In this document: one piece after another, positions 26,003 through 34,437 of the stretch
How positions within the stretch are numbered: the first letter of the stretch is position 1
How the letters are laid out: the number at the start of each line of letters is the position of its first letter
NCBI RefSeq assembly: GCF_000241325.1
Contig: NZ_BAEI01000028.1
Location: 1 to 64,000 of the forward strand
Source: Gordonia polyisoprenivorans NBRC 16320 = JCM 10675
GTDB taxonomy: Bacteria; Actinomycetota; Actinomycetes; Mycobacteriales; Mycobacteriaceae
Length of the DNA: 64,000 nucleotides
Direction of reading: 5' to 3'
Notes under the pieces: generated by a model
What the model saw: only the letters and a program-made list of their open reading frames with translations
Database searches by the model: none
What the model was told of the DNA's origin: nothing
Translations under genes and position numbers: made by a program

Positions 26003-27475
26003 GTGCAGCCCCACCCGGTCATCTACGAGATCAACACCTGGCCGTGGTTGGAGCGGATCGGTCGGCGTCTTGGCCACCCGGTCACCCTCGCCACGGTGCC
26101 CGAGGACGTATGGGACAGCATCGCCGTCGGACCCGTCGACGCCGTCTGGCTCATGGGCGTGTGGCAGCGCAGTCCGGCAGGAGTGCAGATCGCGTTGGCC
26201 GACGGTCCCCTCGTCGACACCTTCCGCGCCGCCTTGCCCGACTACACCTCCGACGACGTCGTCGGCTCGCCCTACTGCATCCGCGACTATGTCGTCGACG
26301 AGCACCTGGGCGGGTGCGACGGGCTGGCCACCGCCCGCGCCGCCCTCGCCGCCCGCGGGATCGGACTGATCCTCGACTACGTCCCCAACCATCTCGCGAC
26401 GGACCACCCGTGGGTCACCACGCACCCCGAACGCTTCGTCGCCGGAACCACCGAGGACCTCGACGCACGCCCGGCCGAGTTCGTCGGGGTCGGCGGGCGG
26501 GTTCTGGCCAACGGCCGCGACCCCCACTTCCCGCCGTGGCGAGACGTTCTGCAGCTCAACGCCTTCCACCCGGAGACCGTGGACGCCGCGATCGACGAAC
26601 TGCGCGGGATCGCCGAGCGCTGCGACGGGGTGCGCTGCGACATGGCGATGCTCATGACGACCGACATCTTCACCCGGACCTGGGGCGACCGGGTCGGTCC
26701 GGCACCGGCGCAGGACTACTGGACGCGGGTCATCCCCGCTGTCCGCGAGCAGCACCCCGGCTTCCTGTTCGTCGCCGAGTCCTATTGGGGCACAGAACAG
26801 TTGCTACGATCCCAGGGCTTCGACCACTGCTACGACAAGGCATTCACCGATGCCCTCGAGCACCATCCGCACGAGGTCGCCCGCCTCATCCACCACGACC
26901 CGGACCCCGCCGGCAAGGTGCGCTTCCTCGAGAATCACGACGAGCCGCGCGCGCAATCGGTATTCGGCCACCGCCATCGGACGGCGGCGCTGACGGCACT
27001 CACCCAGCCGGGCGCCCGCCTCGTTCACGACGGCCAGGCCGACGGCCGGACCACCCGGCTGCCGGTGCAGTTGCGGCGCGAGCCCGTTGAACCGGTGGAC
27101 CCCGACCTCCGCGACTTCTACCGCACCCTTCTGCGCGCCCTCAATGAAAGCCCGATGCGCACAGGGGATTTCGATCCGCTGCACATTCACGGCTGGCCGG
27201 ATCGGCCCACCGGGGGATTGGTTGCCTGGGCGTGGACCGATGCGTGTGACGCATCGGACGGCGGGGGCCGCCACCTGATCGTGGTCAACCTCGACGACGC
27301 CGCGGCCGCCGGTCGTGTACAGACTCCATGGCCTGCGCTGACCGGGTCCACCGCCACCCTCACCGACCTGCTCACCGGCATCGACCATCACCGGCCTGCC
27401 GACCCCGACGAGTACGTCTTCGTCATGCTGCCCGGCTGGGGTGCACATCTGCTGGACGTCCACATCCATCCGTGA
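26003..27475 (+). CDS. GH13 alpha-amylase family protein
   Basis: A 490-residue (beta/alpha)8-barrel glycosidase or glucanosyltransferase, with no signal peptide, so intracellular. The GH13 conserved regions are present in order: DYVPNH (about 125), GVRCDMA with the nucleophile Asp (about 212), VAESYWG with the acid/base Glu (about 259) and ENHDEPR (about 310). The N-terminus HPVIYEINTWPWL begins directly at the GTG at 26003, which supports that start. Substrate specificity is not readable; glycogen, trehalose or maltosyl metabolism are likely roles in mycolata. Confidence 0.85.
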   Translation: MQPHPVIYEINTWPWLERIGRRLGHPVTLATVPEDVWDSIAVGPVDAVWLMGVWQRSPAGVQIALADGPLVDTFRAALPDYTSDDVVGSPYCIRDYVVDEHLGGCDGLATARAALAARGIGLILDYVPNHLATDHPWVTTHPERFVAGTTEDLDARPAEFVGVGGRVLANGRDPHFPPWRDVLQLNAFHPETVDAAIDELRGIAERCDGVRCDMAMLMTTDIFTRTWGDRVGPAPAQDYWTRVIPAVREQHPGFLFVAESYWGTEQLLRSQGFDHCYDKAFTDALEHHPHEVARLIHHDPDPAGKVRFLENHDEPRAQSVFGHRHRTAALTALTQPGARLVHDGQADGRTTRLPVQLRREPVEPVDPDLRDFYRTLLRALNESPMRTGDFDPLHIHGWPDRPTGGLVAWAWTDACDASDGGGRHLIVVNLDDAAAAGRVQTPWPALTGSTATLTDLLTGIDHHRPADPDEYVFVMLPGWGAHLLDVHIHP

Positions 27476-27516
27476 TGCGGACCGCACGGAGTCTGTGATG
27501 CGCACCACCAATTGGG

Positions 27517-27532
27517 TGTACAGTCGTGCACA
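27517..27532. promoter_or_regulatory. Candidate operator TGTACA-GTCG-TGCACA before the desaturase operon
   Basis: An inverted repeat with five of six matching pairs lies 22 nt upstream of the reductase start. In mycobacteria the homologous reductase/desaturase genes are controlled by TetR-type repressors, which bind such palindromes. This is inferred from symmetry and position. Confidence 0.35.
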
Positions 27533-27553
27533 CACATTGCCGGAGGGAGGCCG

Positions 27554-28666
27554 ATGAATCTTCTTCGCTGGAGCAAACGCCCAGCCGCGGGGGTCAACGC
27601 AAAGAACCCGCAGGCCAACGTCGTGCGCGGACTCGTCGCACGGGCCACCACACCGCTACTGCCCGACGACTACCTGCACCTGATCAATCCGCTGTGGTCG
27701 GCGCGCGAGTTGCGCGGACGCATCGTCGAGGTCCGTAAGGAGACCGACGTCTCGGCGACGGTCGTCATCAAGACGGGCTGGGGATTCCCCTCGGACTACA
27801 AAGCCGGCCAGTACGTCGGCATCGGTCTGCAGGTCGACGGACGCTGGCACTGGCGCTCGTACTCGCTGACGTCGTTCGGGGAGAACACCGGCGACACCAT
27901 CTCCATCACCGTCAAGGCCAATCCCGACGGCTTCCTGTCGACGCACCTCGTCGACGGTGTCGCCCCGGGCACGGTGATCCGCCTTGCCGCGCCCAAGGGC
28001 GACTTCCATCTACCCGAGCCGCTGCCCGAGTCGATCCTGTTCCTCACCGCGGGCAGCGGGATCACCCCGGTCATGGGCATGTTGCGCTCGATGAGTGCAC
28101 GCGGCGAGATCCCCGACACCGTCCACGTTCACTCTGCGCCCACCCGCGACGAGGTCATCTTCCTGGACGAACTCGAGTCCCTCGACGAGCAGGTGCCGAC
28201 GTATTCGCTTGCGCTGCAACTGACCAGGTCCGACGGTAAGTTCTCCATCGACGAGATCGACGCGAAGGTCCCCGATTGGCGGGAACGGTCCTGCTGGGCA
28301 TGCGGGCCGGTCGCCTTCCTCGACGACATCGAGTCGGCGTACTCGGCGGCGGACCTCCGCGATCAACTGCACATCGAACGTTTCGCCATCGCGCGGACCG
28401 ATTTCGGTGGCGAGGGCGGTACCGTCACCTTCGCCAGATCCCAGAAGACCGCCGAACTCGATGGTGCCACCACACTTCTCGAGGCCGGTGAGAACCTGGG
28501 AATCCAGATGCCGTTCGGCTGCCGGATGGGCATCTGCCAGACCTGTGTGGTCCCACTGGCCCAGGGATATGCACGTGACCTGCGCACCGGAGAGGAACGT
28601 CGCGAGGGCGAACGTATCCAGACGTGTATCAGCGCCGTATCCGGGGAATGCACGCTCGACCTGTAG
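27554..28666 (+). CDS. Ferredoxin-type reductase partner of DesA3-like desaturase (Rv3230c-like)
   Basis: A 370-residue three-part electron-transfer protein. It has an FAD domain (RSYSLTSFGE about 97), an NAD(P)H domain (LFLTAGSGITPVMGML) and a C-terminal plant-type 2Fe-2S domain (CRMGICQTCV and a later TCISAVSGEC). It should take electrons from NADPH and pass them to the membrane desaturase encoded next. The ATG at 27554 follows a strong GGAGGGAGG; the in-frame start at 27512 is rejected because it overlaps the promoter region and lacks a ribosome binding site. The gene lies 91 nt upstream of the desaturase, the same order as the Mycobacterium tuberculosis Rv3230c-desA3 pair. Confidence 0.9.
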   Translation: MNLLRWSKRPAAGVNAKNPQANVVRGLVARATTPLLPDDYLHLINPLWSARELRGRIVEVRKETDVSATVVIKTGWGFPSDYKAGQYVGIGLQVDGRWHWRSYSLTSFGENTGDTISITVKANPDGFLSTHLVDGVAPGTVIRLAAPKGDFHLPEPLPESILFLTAGSGITPVMGMLRSMSARGEIPDTVHVHSAPTRDEVIFLDELESLDEQVPTYSLALQLTRSDGKFSIDEIDAKVPDWRERSCWACGPVAFLDDIESAYSAADLRDQLHIERFAIARTDFGGEGGTVTFARSQKTAELDGATTLLEAGENLGIQMPFGCRMGICQTCVVPLAQGYARDLRTGEERREGERIQTCISAVSGECTLDL

Positions 28667-28757
28667 AAAAATCGGGATCGCGGTCCAGCCCGCGGCCGCA
28701 TCCCCCCCACGCGGCACATCGCCGCACACCAGTCCGATCATCGGGAGGACGATGCTC

Positions 28758-29996
28758 ATGGCGATCACCGACATCGACACCTATGCCCATCTGACCGAGG
28801 CCGACGTCGAGGCGCTCGGCGCCGAACTCGACGCCATCCGGCGCGACATCGAAGAATCGCGCGGAGCGGCCGACGCACGATACATCAAGCGCACCATCAC
28901 CTTTCAGCGCGCACTGGCCGCCGGTGGGCGGGTCGTGTTGCTGTTCAGCAACCGCAAACCCGCATGGCTACTCGGCGCCGGACTGCTCGGCGCGGCCAAG
29001 ATCATCGAGAACATGGAGCTCGGCCACAACGTGATGCACGGCCAATGGGATTGGATGAACGATCCCGAGGTCCATTCGTCGTCATGGGAGTGGGACACCA
29101 CGTGCCCGAGCGTGCAGTGGAAACACTCACACAACTTCGTGCACCACAAATACACCAACATCGTCGGAATGGACGACGACGTGGGCTACGGAATCCTGCG
29201 CGTCACCCGTGACCAGCCGTGGGAGTGGTGGAACGTCGGTAACCCGATCTACAACCTGACACTCGGCACGTTCTTCGAATACGGTGTGGCGCTGCACCAT
29301 CTCGAGACCGAGAAGCTCCGCAAGAAGGAGAAGACCTACCGTCAGGCGGCCAAGGATCTGCAGATCATCGGCCGCAAGGTCGGCAAGCAGGCCGCCAAGG
29401 ACTACCTGATCTTCCCGGCGCTCTCTGGTCCCAACTGGCGCACCACGATCACCGCGAACCTGACCGCCAACTTCATCCGGAACTATTGGTCGTACATGGT
29501 GATCTTCTGCGGTCACTTCCCCGACGGCGCGGAGAAGTTCACCGTCGCCGAGTACGAGGAAGAAGATCAGCCGCGCTGGTATCTGCGACAGATGCTGGGA
29601 TCGGCCAACTTCCGGGCCGGACCGATCATGCGTTTCATGAGCGGCAATCTCAGTCACCAGATCGAGCACCACCTGTTCCCGGACCTGCCCAGCAACAGGT
29701 ACGAGGAGATCGGCGTCCGCGTCCGCGAACTCTGCGACAAGTACGACCTGCCCTACACCACCGGCAGCCTCCTGAATCAGTACGCGCAGTCGTTCCGCAC
29801 GATCCTCAAGCTGGCCCTGCCGAACGCGCTCTTGAAGGCGACCTCCGACGATGCGCCGGAGACCGCGTCGGAACTGCGGTTCGCCATTCGTGGCGGTATG
29901 TCGAACCACTTCGGCGTCGATCCCGACACCGGCAAGCGCCGAGGTCTGCGCACGGCATTACGCGAACTGAAGAAGGCGCCCGTCCAGCCCGCGTAG
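28758..29996 (+). CDS. desA3: Membrane acyl-CoA delta-9 desaturase, DesA3-like
   Basis: A 412-residue integral membrane diiron desaturase that makes oleic-type unsaturated fatty acids. The three His boxes are HNVMH (90-94), HNFVHH (125-130) and HQIEHH (near 297). Hydrophobic segments lie between and after them. The ATG at 28758 is 9 nt from GGGAGG; an ATG at 28752 is only 3 nt away and less likely. Electrons should come from the reductase just upstream. A broken paralogue of this gene lies at 9652-10086, so the genome once carried at least two copies. Confidence 0.92.
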   Translation: MAITDIDTYAHLTEADVEALGAELDAIRRDIEESRGAADARYIKRTITFQRALAAGGRVVLLFSNRKPAWLLGAGLLGAAKIIENMELGHNVMHGQWDWMNDPEVHSSSWEWDTTCPSVQWKHSHNFVHHKYTNIVGMDDDVGYGILRVTRDQPWEWWNVGNPIYNLTLGTFFEYGVALHHLETEKLRKKEKTYRQAAKDLQIIGRKVGKQAAKDYLIFPALSGPNWRTTITANLTANFIRNYWSYMVIFCGHFPDGAEKFTVAEYEEEDQPRWYLRQMLGSANFRAGPIMRFMSGNLSHQIEHHLFPDLPSNRYEEIGVRVRELCDKYDLPYTTGSLLNQYAQSFRTILKLALPNALLKATSDDAPETASELRFAIRGGMSNHFGVDPDTGKRRGLRTALRELKKAPVQPA

Positions 29997-30012
29997 CCGT
30001 CGTTTCCGCGGA

Positions 30013-30097
30013 ATACGAATACAGCTTCCACGTGAGCGAGCCGGCACCCGTGATTTCACGGCGTGTCGCCCCGGATCGGTGGAAGTTGTATTCGTAT
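30013..30097. repeat. Long inverted repeat after the desaturase gene
   Basis: 19-nt arms at 30013-30031 and 30079-30097 pair at 18 of 19 positions (ATACGAATACA against TGTATTCGTAT cores), with a 47-nt loop. It may end the desaturase transcript or be a mobile palindrome remnant. Confidence 0.75.
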
Positions 30098-30231
30098 CTC
30101 CCGCTGTTCCGGATCCGCACCGATCGGTGGTCGGGTTCGCTCCCGCTGAGTGCCTTCTTCAACCGTTGGTCGCGCCCGCCCCCGCGGGTGTACTTTGATC
30201 GTTGGTCTGGTTTGCCCCGCTGGGTCTTCTT

Positions 30232-30286
30232 CGACCGATGGTCGAGGTGCGACGAGCCCCCTGGGGCGAGGAGCCTCGAGACCCCC
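30232..30286. repeat. REP-like intergenic palindrome, copy 1, in the gap 29997-30318
   Basis: The block CGACCGATGGTCGAGGTG, then CGAGCCCCCTGGGGCGAGGA and CCTCGAGACCCC, is internally palindromic. It recurs in altered form at 39575-39720. Upstream in the same gap are two weaker copies of the (T/C)TTTGATCGTTGGTC word (about 30160-30215). No gene is seen in this gap. Confidence 0.75.
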
Positions 30287-30318
30287 TGAGCCACAAACGA
30301 TCCCAACCCCATCACCAC

Positions 30319-31227
30319 TCAGAGCATATGCACCTTGCGGTACACGCGGGCGGCGGCGGGGGTGAGCAGCCCCACGTCGTCGAGGAACTCCATGAGGTGC
30401 GCGCACCCGGTGCGCACCATCGACTGGAAGTGATGGTTGCGCCGCATCTCGCCGATGGCCCGGTGGTGGTCGAGGCCGGCGTCGATGTAGGCCTGCGGGC
30501 GCACGAGGCTGGTGAAGATGTACGAGGCGGCGGTGGCGAGGTAGAAGGCGCTCCACTGTCGCTTGATGAAGCCGATGTCGCGCACCGACTTCCGCACCTC
30601 CTCGCGGGCGAACTTCATGTGCCGCGATTCCTCGAGGACGTGGATCTCGTTGACCGTCCGGATGAACGGCAGCACCCGCTCATCACGCATGCACCCGCGC
30701 TGGAACACGTCGAGGATCTCCTCGGCGACGAGGATGCCCGCGTACGCCACCTCGTCCTTGACCGTGGCCATGAAGAATTTGCCGAAGCGTCCGAGCCGCG
30801 GATGCGGTTTATAAGACGTGCCGACCATCTTCTCGCTGGCCTTGGCGAACATTATCGAGTGGCGGCACTCGTCGGCGATCTCGGTGAGCGCGAACTGGAA
30901 TTCTGGTCGGTGATAGTCGGCGAGGTACTGATCACGGATGACCACGCCCTGCAGCATCATCTCGAACCAGATCCCGATGCACATGATCGACGCGAACTCG
31001 TGCCGAGTGAGCTTGATCCGCTGCTCCTCGGTCATCTCCTCCCAGTACGGAGTTCCGTAGAGCGTTGACCATTCGGGACTGCAACCGTACTTCGTCGGAT
31101 CCATCGGGGCGTCCCAATCGATCTCGGTCATGGCGTTGCGGGACAGGCGCGCCGCGGATTCGAGGAGACGGGCCGAGACCTCGTCGGGACCCGAATCGAC
31201 GGTGGATGTGAGGGGAGCCACGGTCAT
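30319..31227 (-). CDS. AurF-type diiron oxygenase
   Basis: A 302-residue ferritin-like diiron protein of the p-aminobenzoate N-oxygenase (AurF) family, which oxidises arylamines or related substrates with O2. The metal-ligand motifs are RHEFASIMCIGIWFE, IADECRHSIMF, AEEILDVFQ and HVLEESRHMKFAREE, giving the expected Glu/His pairs. It is monocistronic and convergent with the desaturase gene across the REP-like region. Many mycolata carry such a gene of unknown substrate. The start at 31227 is in frame with a reasonable N-terminus; ATG context is otherwise unremarkable. Confidence 0.85.
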   Translation of the reverse strand: MTVAPLTSTVDSGPDEVSARLLESAARLSRNAMTEIDWDAPMDPTKYGCSPEWSTLYGTPYWEEMTEEQRIKLTRHEFASIMCIGIWFEMMLQGVVIRDQYLADYHRPEFQFALTEIADECRHSIMFAKASEKMVGTSYKPHPRLGRFGKFFMATVKDEVAYAGILVAEEILDVFQRGCMRDERVLPFIRTVNEIHVLEESRHMKFAREEVRKSVRDIGFIKRQWSAFYLATAASYIFTSLVRPQAYIDAGLDHHRAIGEMRRNHHFQSMVRTGCAHLMEFLDDVGLLTPAAARVYRKVHML

Positions 31228-31313
31228 GAGTCCATGACAGCATCAACCGTGACATTAGTCAATGGCATCTTTGGGGTGAAGGGTCTGCCCGGACGGAGAC
31301 AATCGAGCCGCGG

Positions 31314-32183
31314 TCAGCCCAGCCGTGAGCGATACGCGCACGGACGATATCCACCCAGCGCGATACCCATGACCGTCGCGATACCGACCGCCGTCGCGAT
31401 CTGTCGCGGGTCGCCGTAAGACGTGCCGACGATCAGCGGTGTGGCGATGACGGTGATGAGAAATGCCAGGCTGCGCATCAAGAACGAACCCCGGGGGGTC
31501 GGTGAGTCCGCCCACGGATCGGGCAGCAGCGCGCCGAGACCGATGACGATGAGCACAGAGATCACCACATCGCTGGGCCGATGCCAGCCGTCGGCGACCA
31601 GACCGAACTCGATGACCGACGCCCACGTCGCACCGACGGCGACGACGAACGGCCGCAGCCACTTCGGTGACGCCGCGATCAACACCACCACGCACGAGGT
31701 GACCGCGGCGGCATGACCCGACGGCGCCGAGTTGGAGGTCTCGGCGATCCAGGAATGCAACCGCGGCCGGACCAGCACACCATCGCGCAGGTAACGGGTG
31801 AGCACCACGATGATCACCGGAAAAACCAGCAGCGCGGCGGTTTTGACGAGCGCGATGCCCACTGGTGTACGTCCGGTCACCGCCGGGATCACCGACCCGC
31901 CGACGGCAAGCATCGCCGCGATCACCCAGATTCGCGGATCGGTGACCGCCTGCACGGTGAGGATGTGCGGCACATGGGCGACAGCCGAAGCGCGCCGCGC
32001 CGCATCGAGGACGTACTGGTCGACGAGCTGGCCCCATGATGTGCGGACCGCAATGCCGTAGACCGCCGCCGCAAGCAGCAGCGCGAGGATCGTGGTGACC
32101 ACCGCCGCGCCGAGGCCCGTCGGCCGACGAACCTCGCGGCGCGGCGTCACGTCGCCGGGCGGCGTCGTTGCCAGGACACTCAT
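31314..32183 (-). CDS. PAP2-superfamily membrane phosphatase
   Basis: A 289-residue multi-helix membrane protein. The PAP2 phosphatase motifs are partly visible: RPRLHSW (motif 1 region), NSAPSGHAAAVTS (motif 2, PSGH) and ADGWHRPSDVV (motif 3, with the catalytic His and Asp). At least six hydrophobic stretches surround them. It should dephosphorylate a lipid phosphate at the outer face of the membrane. The ATG at 32183 (MSVLATTPPG) is preferred over 32204. It diverges from the amine-utilisation locus. Confidence 0.8.
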   Translation of the reverse strand: MSVLATTPPGDVTPRREVRRPTGLGAAVVTTILALLLAAAVYGIAVRTSWGQLVDQYVLDAARRASAVAHVPHILTVQAVTDPRIWVIAAMLAVGGSVIPAVTGRTPVGIALVKTAALLVFPVIIVVLTRYLRDGVLVRPRLHSWIAETSNSAPSGHAAAVTSCVVVLIAASPKWLRPFVVAVGATWASVIEFGLVADGWHRPSDVVISVLIVIGLGALLPDPWADSPTPRGSFLMRSLAFLITVIATPLIVGTSYGDPRQIATAVGIATVMGIALGGYRPCAYRSRLG

Positions 32184-32311
32184 GTGCCCGAGGCTAGGCG
32201 ACAAATCTGGGAAAAGGCTGGGTCGGGGAATCGGGCGAGTCGCGACACCCCGAGCGTTCTCCGACGCCGGCGCAGTGCCTCAAGACGTCACGAATTTCCC
32301 ACCGCTGGACA

Positions 32312-32378
32312 TGTTGCCTGTCATTCAACACAGTCGTCACACTCTCGAAACAGTCCCAGAGTCTAATCACAGGCAACA
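32312..32378. promoter_or_regulatory. Paired operator-like repeat upstream of the amine locus
   Basis: TGTTGCCTGT (32312-32321) and its exact complement ACAGGCAACA (32369-32378) flank 47 nt of sequence 56-122 nt before the cupin start. The right half, GTCTAATCACAGGC, resembles the palindrome in front of gmaS (39897-39913). A looping regulator binding both arms is plausible. Confidence 0.45.
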
Positions 32379-32433
32379 AGTTTCCTACGGTGATCCAGGT
32401 CCCTGGAGAACCGACCGACCAGAAGGAGTAGAT

Positions 32434-32817
32434 ATGACCGTCGAAACCAACAGCGCACTCGAGTTCCGGGTCACCAGCGGAGCGTGGGAGAACCTGCCGA
32501 AGATGCCCGAGTCCGAGTATCCCGGAACCGAAGGCTTCATCGGTGACGTCTATGAAAACCCTGACGGCAGCGAGATGTGCTCGGGCTACTTCGAGCTCCG
32601 TCACACCGACGCGCCGCTGTACTACGAATATGCCTATGACGAGATGAAGGTCGTCCTCGAGGGCGAGTTCCTGCTGGAGAACAAGGAGACCGGACAGAAG
32701 ACGGTGGCCAAGGCCAAGGACGCGATCTTCTTCCCGAAGGGCTCCAAGATCTACTTCAGCACCCCGAGCTACGCGCTCGCGTTCTACGCCGGGCATCGCG
32801 ACTCCACCCTGCTCTGA
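32434..32817 (+). CDS. Cupin protein (EutQ-like) heading the amine-oxidation operon
   Basis: A 127-residue single-domain cupin. The sequence FELRHTDAPLYYEYAYDEMK, VVLEGEFLLEN and AIFFPKGSKIYFSTPS follows the two cupin motifs, though the usual metal-ligand His residues are mostly replaced, as in EutQ-like members. AGAAGGAG precedes the ATG at 32434. It sits 34 nt upstream of the first dimethylamine-monooxygenase-type gene, so it is probably an accessory or folding/sensing component of that enzyme. The exact role is unknown. Confidence 0.8.
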   Translation: MTVETNSALEFRVTSGAWENLPKMPESEYPGTEGFIGDVYENPDGSEMCSGYFELRHTDAPLYYEYAYDEMKVVLEGEFLLENKETGQKTVAKAKDAIFFPKGSKIYFSTPSYALAFYAGHRDSTLL

Positions 32818-32851
32818 ACCGCCCGACCCTCCGGAACGGACCAGTTCTGCC

Positions 32852-33436
32852 ATGACCACCTCTGAGATCTCGGCGGAGACCGCCGCCCAGATCCCGTTCA
32901 GCAGCATCCCGGCGTGGGCACGCCCCGCCGGGCTCGGCGAGGTCACCCCGCCGAGCGCCGACCGCACGCCCGACGGCGCGTCGTACCTCGTCATCGGAAT
33001 CGGTGAGGCCGCGCACGCGTGGGCCACCGAGCGGGTCGCCACCCTGCCGTCGGGCAGGCCGAGCACACTCATCTGCGTCGAGACGCCCGCCGAGGCCACC
33101 GACGCGCTGCGGGATGCGCTGGCCTCGGCGACGGTCGGCGTGCGCGTGTACGTGGCCGGACCGGTCGGTGCCTGTCTGACGGTGCGAGCGGCGGCGGTCA
33201 CCGCCGGGCTCGAGGACGACGAACTCGTGGTCGAACCCGTCGGTGCCGGCCCGATCGACGTGTTCTGTTCGCATTGTCGGACGGTCACCTCGGCGCTTGC
33301 CGATATCGACGACATCGTCGACTGCACCGGTTGCGGCCGTGGACTTCTCGTGTACTACCACGTCTCCCGCAGGCGCGGCGCGTTCCTCGGGTTCATGGCC
33401 GACGCCGAGACCCCGAATCGAGAGGACACCGCATGA
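32852..33436 (+). CDS. Dimethylamine monooxygenase DmmA-type subunit, module 1
   Basis: A 194-residue protein. The N-terminal two thirds form an alpha/beta domain (SYLVIGIGEAAHAWATERVA, RVYVAGPVGACLTVRAAAV). The C-terminus is a zinc-ribbon-like part with CSHC (139-142) and CTGC (158-161), then RRGAFLGFMADAE. The same domain is found fused at residues 359-513 of the protein at 34434. This matches the accessory (DmmA-family) subunit of bacterial dimethylamine monooxygenase. Its stop overlaps the reductase start by 4 nt. Confidence 0.75.
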   Translation: MTTSEISAETAAQIPFSSIPAWARPAGLGEVTPPSADRTPDGASYLVIGIGEAAHAWATERVATLPSGRPSTLICVETPAEATDALRDALASATVGVRVYVAGPVGACLTVRAAAVTAGLEDDELVVEPVGAGPIDVFCSHCRTVTSALADIDDIVDCTGCGRGLLVYYHVSRRRGAFLGFMADAETPNREDTA

Positions 33437-34437
33437 CCCTCACGACCAGTCGGCCCGCCCGTTCTGTCCCCGAGGACGGCACGATGACGTTGCGCGTCAC
33501 CTCGATCGTGAAGAGCGGCCGCGACATCCGCACCTTCACCTTCGCCGACGGTGCACGAGGATCCGGCTGCGCCGACGGCGTGCCGCTACCCGGCTTCGTC
33601 CCGGGCAGCCACCTGGTGGTGCAGGCCGGCCCGTACACCAACGCCTACAGTCTTGTGTCCGACGGCACCGCGCCCACCGAGTATTCGATCTCGGTTCTGC
33701 GCGTCGCCGACGGCGCGGGCGGCTCACGCTGGATGCACAGCCGACTACAGGTGGGCGATGAGATCCGGGTGTGGTTGCCGCGCAGCGCCTTTCCGCCGAT
33801 CGCTCGCGCCACCAAACACCTGCTGATCGCCGGTGGTATCGGTGTCACGCCGATCCTCTCGCACCTGCGGGCGGCCCGCCGCTGGCACCGTGACACCCAA
33901 GTGCTCTACACCTTCCGGCCGGAGAACGCCGCGCACGTCGACGAGGTCACCACCCTCACCGACGGCCGGGCCGAGCTCTACACCGTCCGTGCCGATTTCG
34001 TGACCAGGCTGGCCGAGGTCCTGACCACGCAACCGCTGGGAACCCACCTGTACGTCTGCGGACCCGGCGGGCTCATCGACCACGTCGTCGACTCCGCGAA
34101 GGCCGCAGGCTGGCCGGAGTCACGAATCCACTTCGAGCGCTTCGGGATCGACGCCCTCGATGCCGGCGATCCCTTCCAGGTGCACCTGACCGGTAGTGAG
34201 ATCACACTCGACGTCCCGTCGGGCACCAGCATGCTCGAGGCCATCGAAGCGGCCGGCGTGGCCGTACCCAACCGGTGCCGTCAGGGTGTGTGCGGTGAAT
34301 GCCGCATCCCCGTCACCGCAGGCACCCCGATCCACCGAGACCTCTACCTCAGTGCCGAGGAGAAGAACGCGGGAGACGCAGTGATGCCCTGCGTTTCCCG
34401 CGCCGCCGACGGATGCACCCTGGAGATACCACTGTGA
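33433..34437 (+). CDS. Oxygenase reductase (phthalate-dioxygenase-reductase type), module 1
   Basis: A 334-residue flavin/iron-sulfur reductase with a flavin domain (TNAYSLVSDGTAPTEYSI), a nucleotide domain (HLLIAGGIGVTPILSHLRAA) and a C-terminal plant-type 2Fe-2S domain with CRQGVCGEC and a fourth Cys in MPCVSRA. It should move electrons from NAD(P)H to the heme-type N-demethylase subunit encoded next. The usual flavin-phosphate Arg of RxYS is Asn (NAYS), a change shared with the second-module reductase. The ATG at 33433 (not the much earlier frame opening) overlaps the previous stop, and its own stop overlaps the next start (GTGA). Confidence 0.85.
   Translation: MTLTTSRPARSVPEDGTMTLRVTSIVKSGRDIRTFTFADGARGSGCADGVPLPGFVPGSHLVVQAGPYTNAYSLVSDGTAPTEYSISVLRVADGAGGSRWMHSRLQVGDEIRVWLPRSAFPPIARATKHLLIAGGIGVTPILSHLRAARRWHRDTQVLYTFRPENAAHVDEVTTLTDGRAELYTVRADFVTRLAEVLTTQPLGTHLYVCGPGGLIDHVVDSAKAAGWPESRIHFERFGIDALDAGDPFQVHLTGSEITLDVPSGTSMLEAIEAAGVAVPNRCRQGVCGECRIPVTAGTPIHRDLYLSAEEKNAGDAVMPCVSRAADGCTLEIPL

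Noticed and set aside
27512..27553. Longer N-terminus for the Rv3230c-like reductase
   Set aside because: The extension runs through the candidate operator and lacks a ribosome binding site; the ATG at 27554 has an excellent one.
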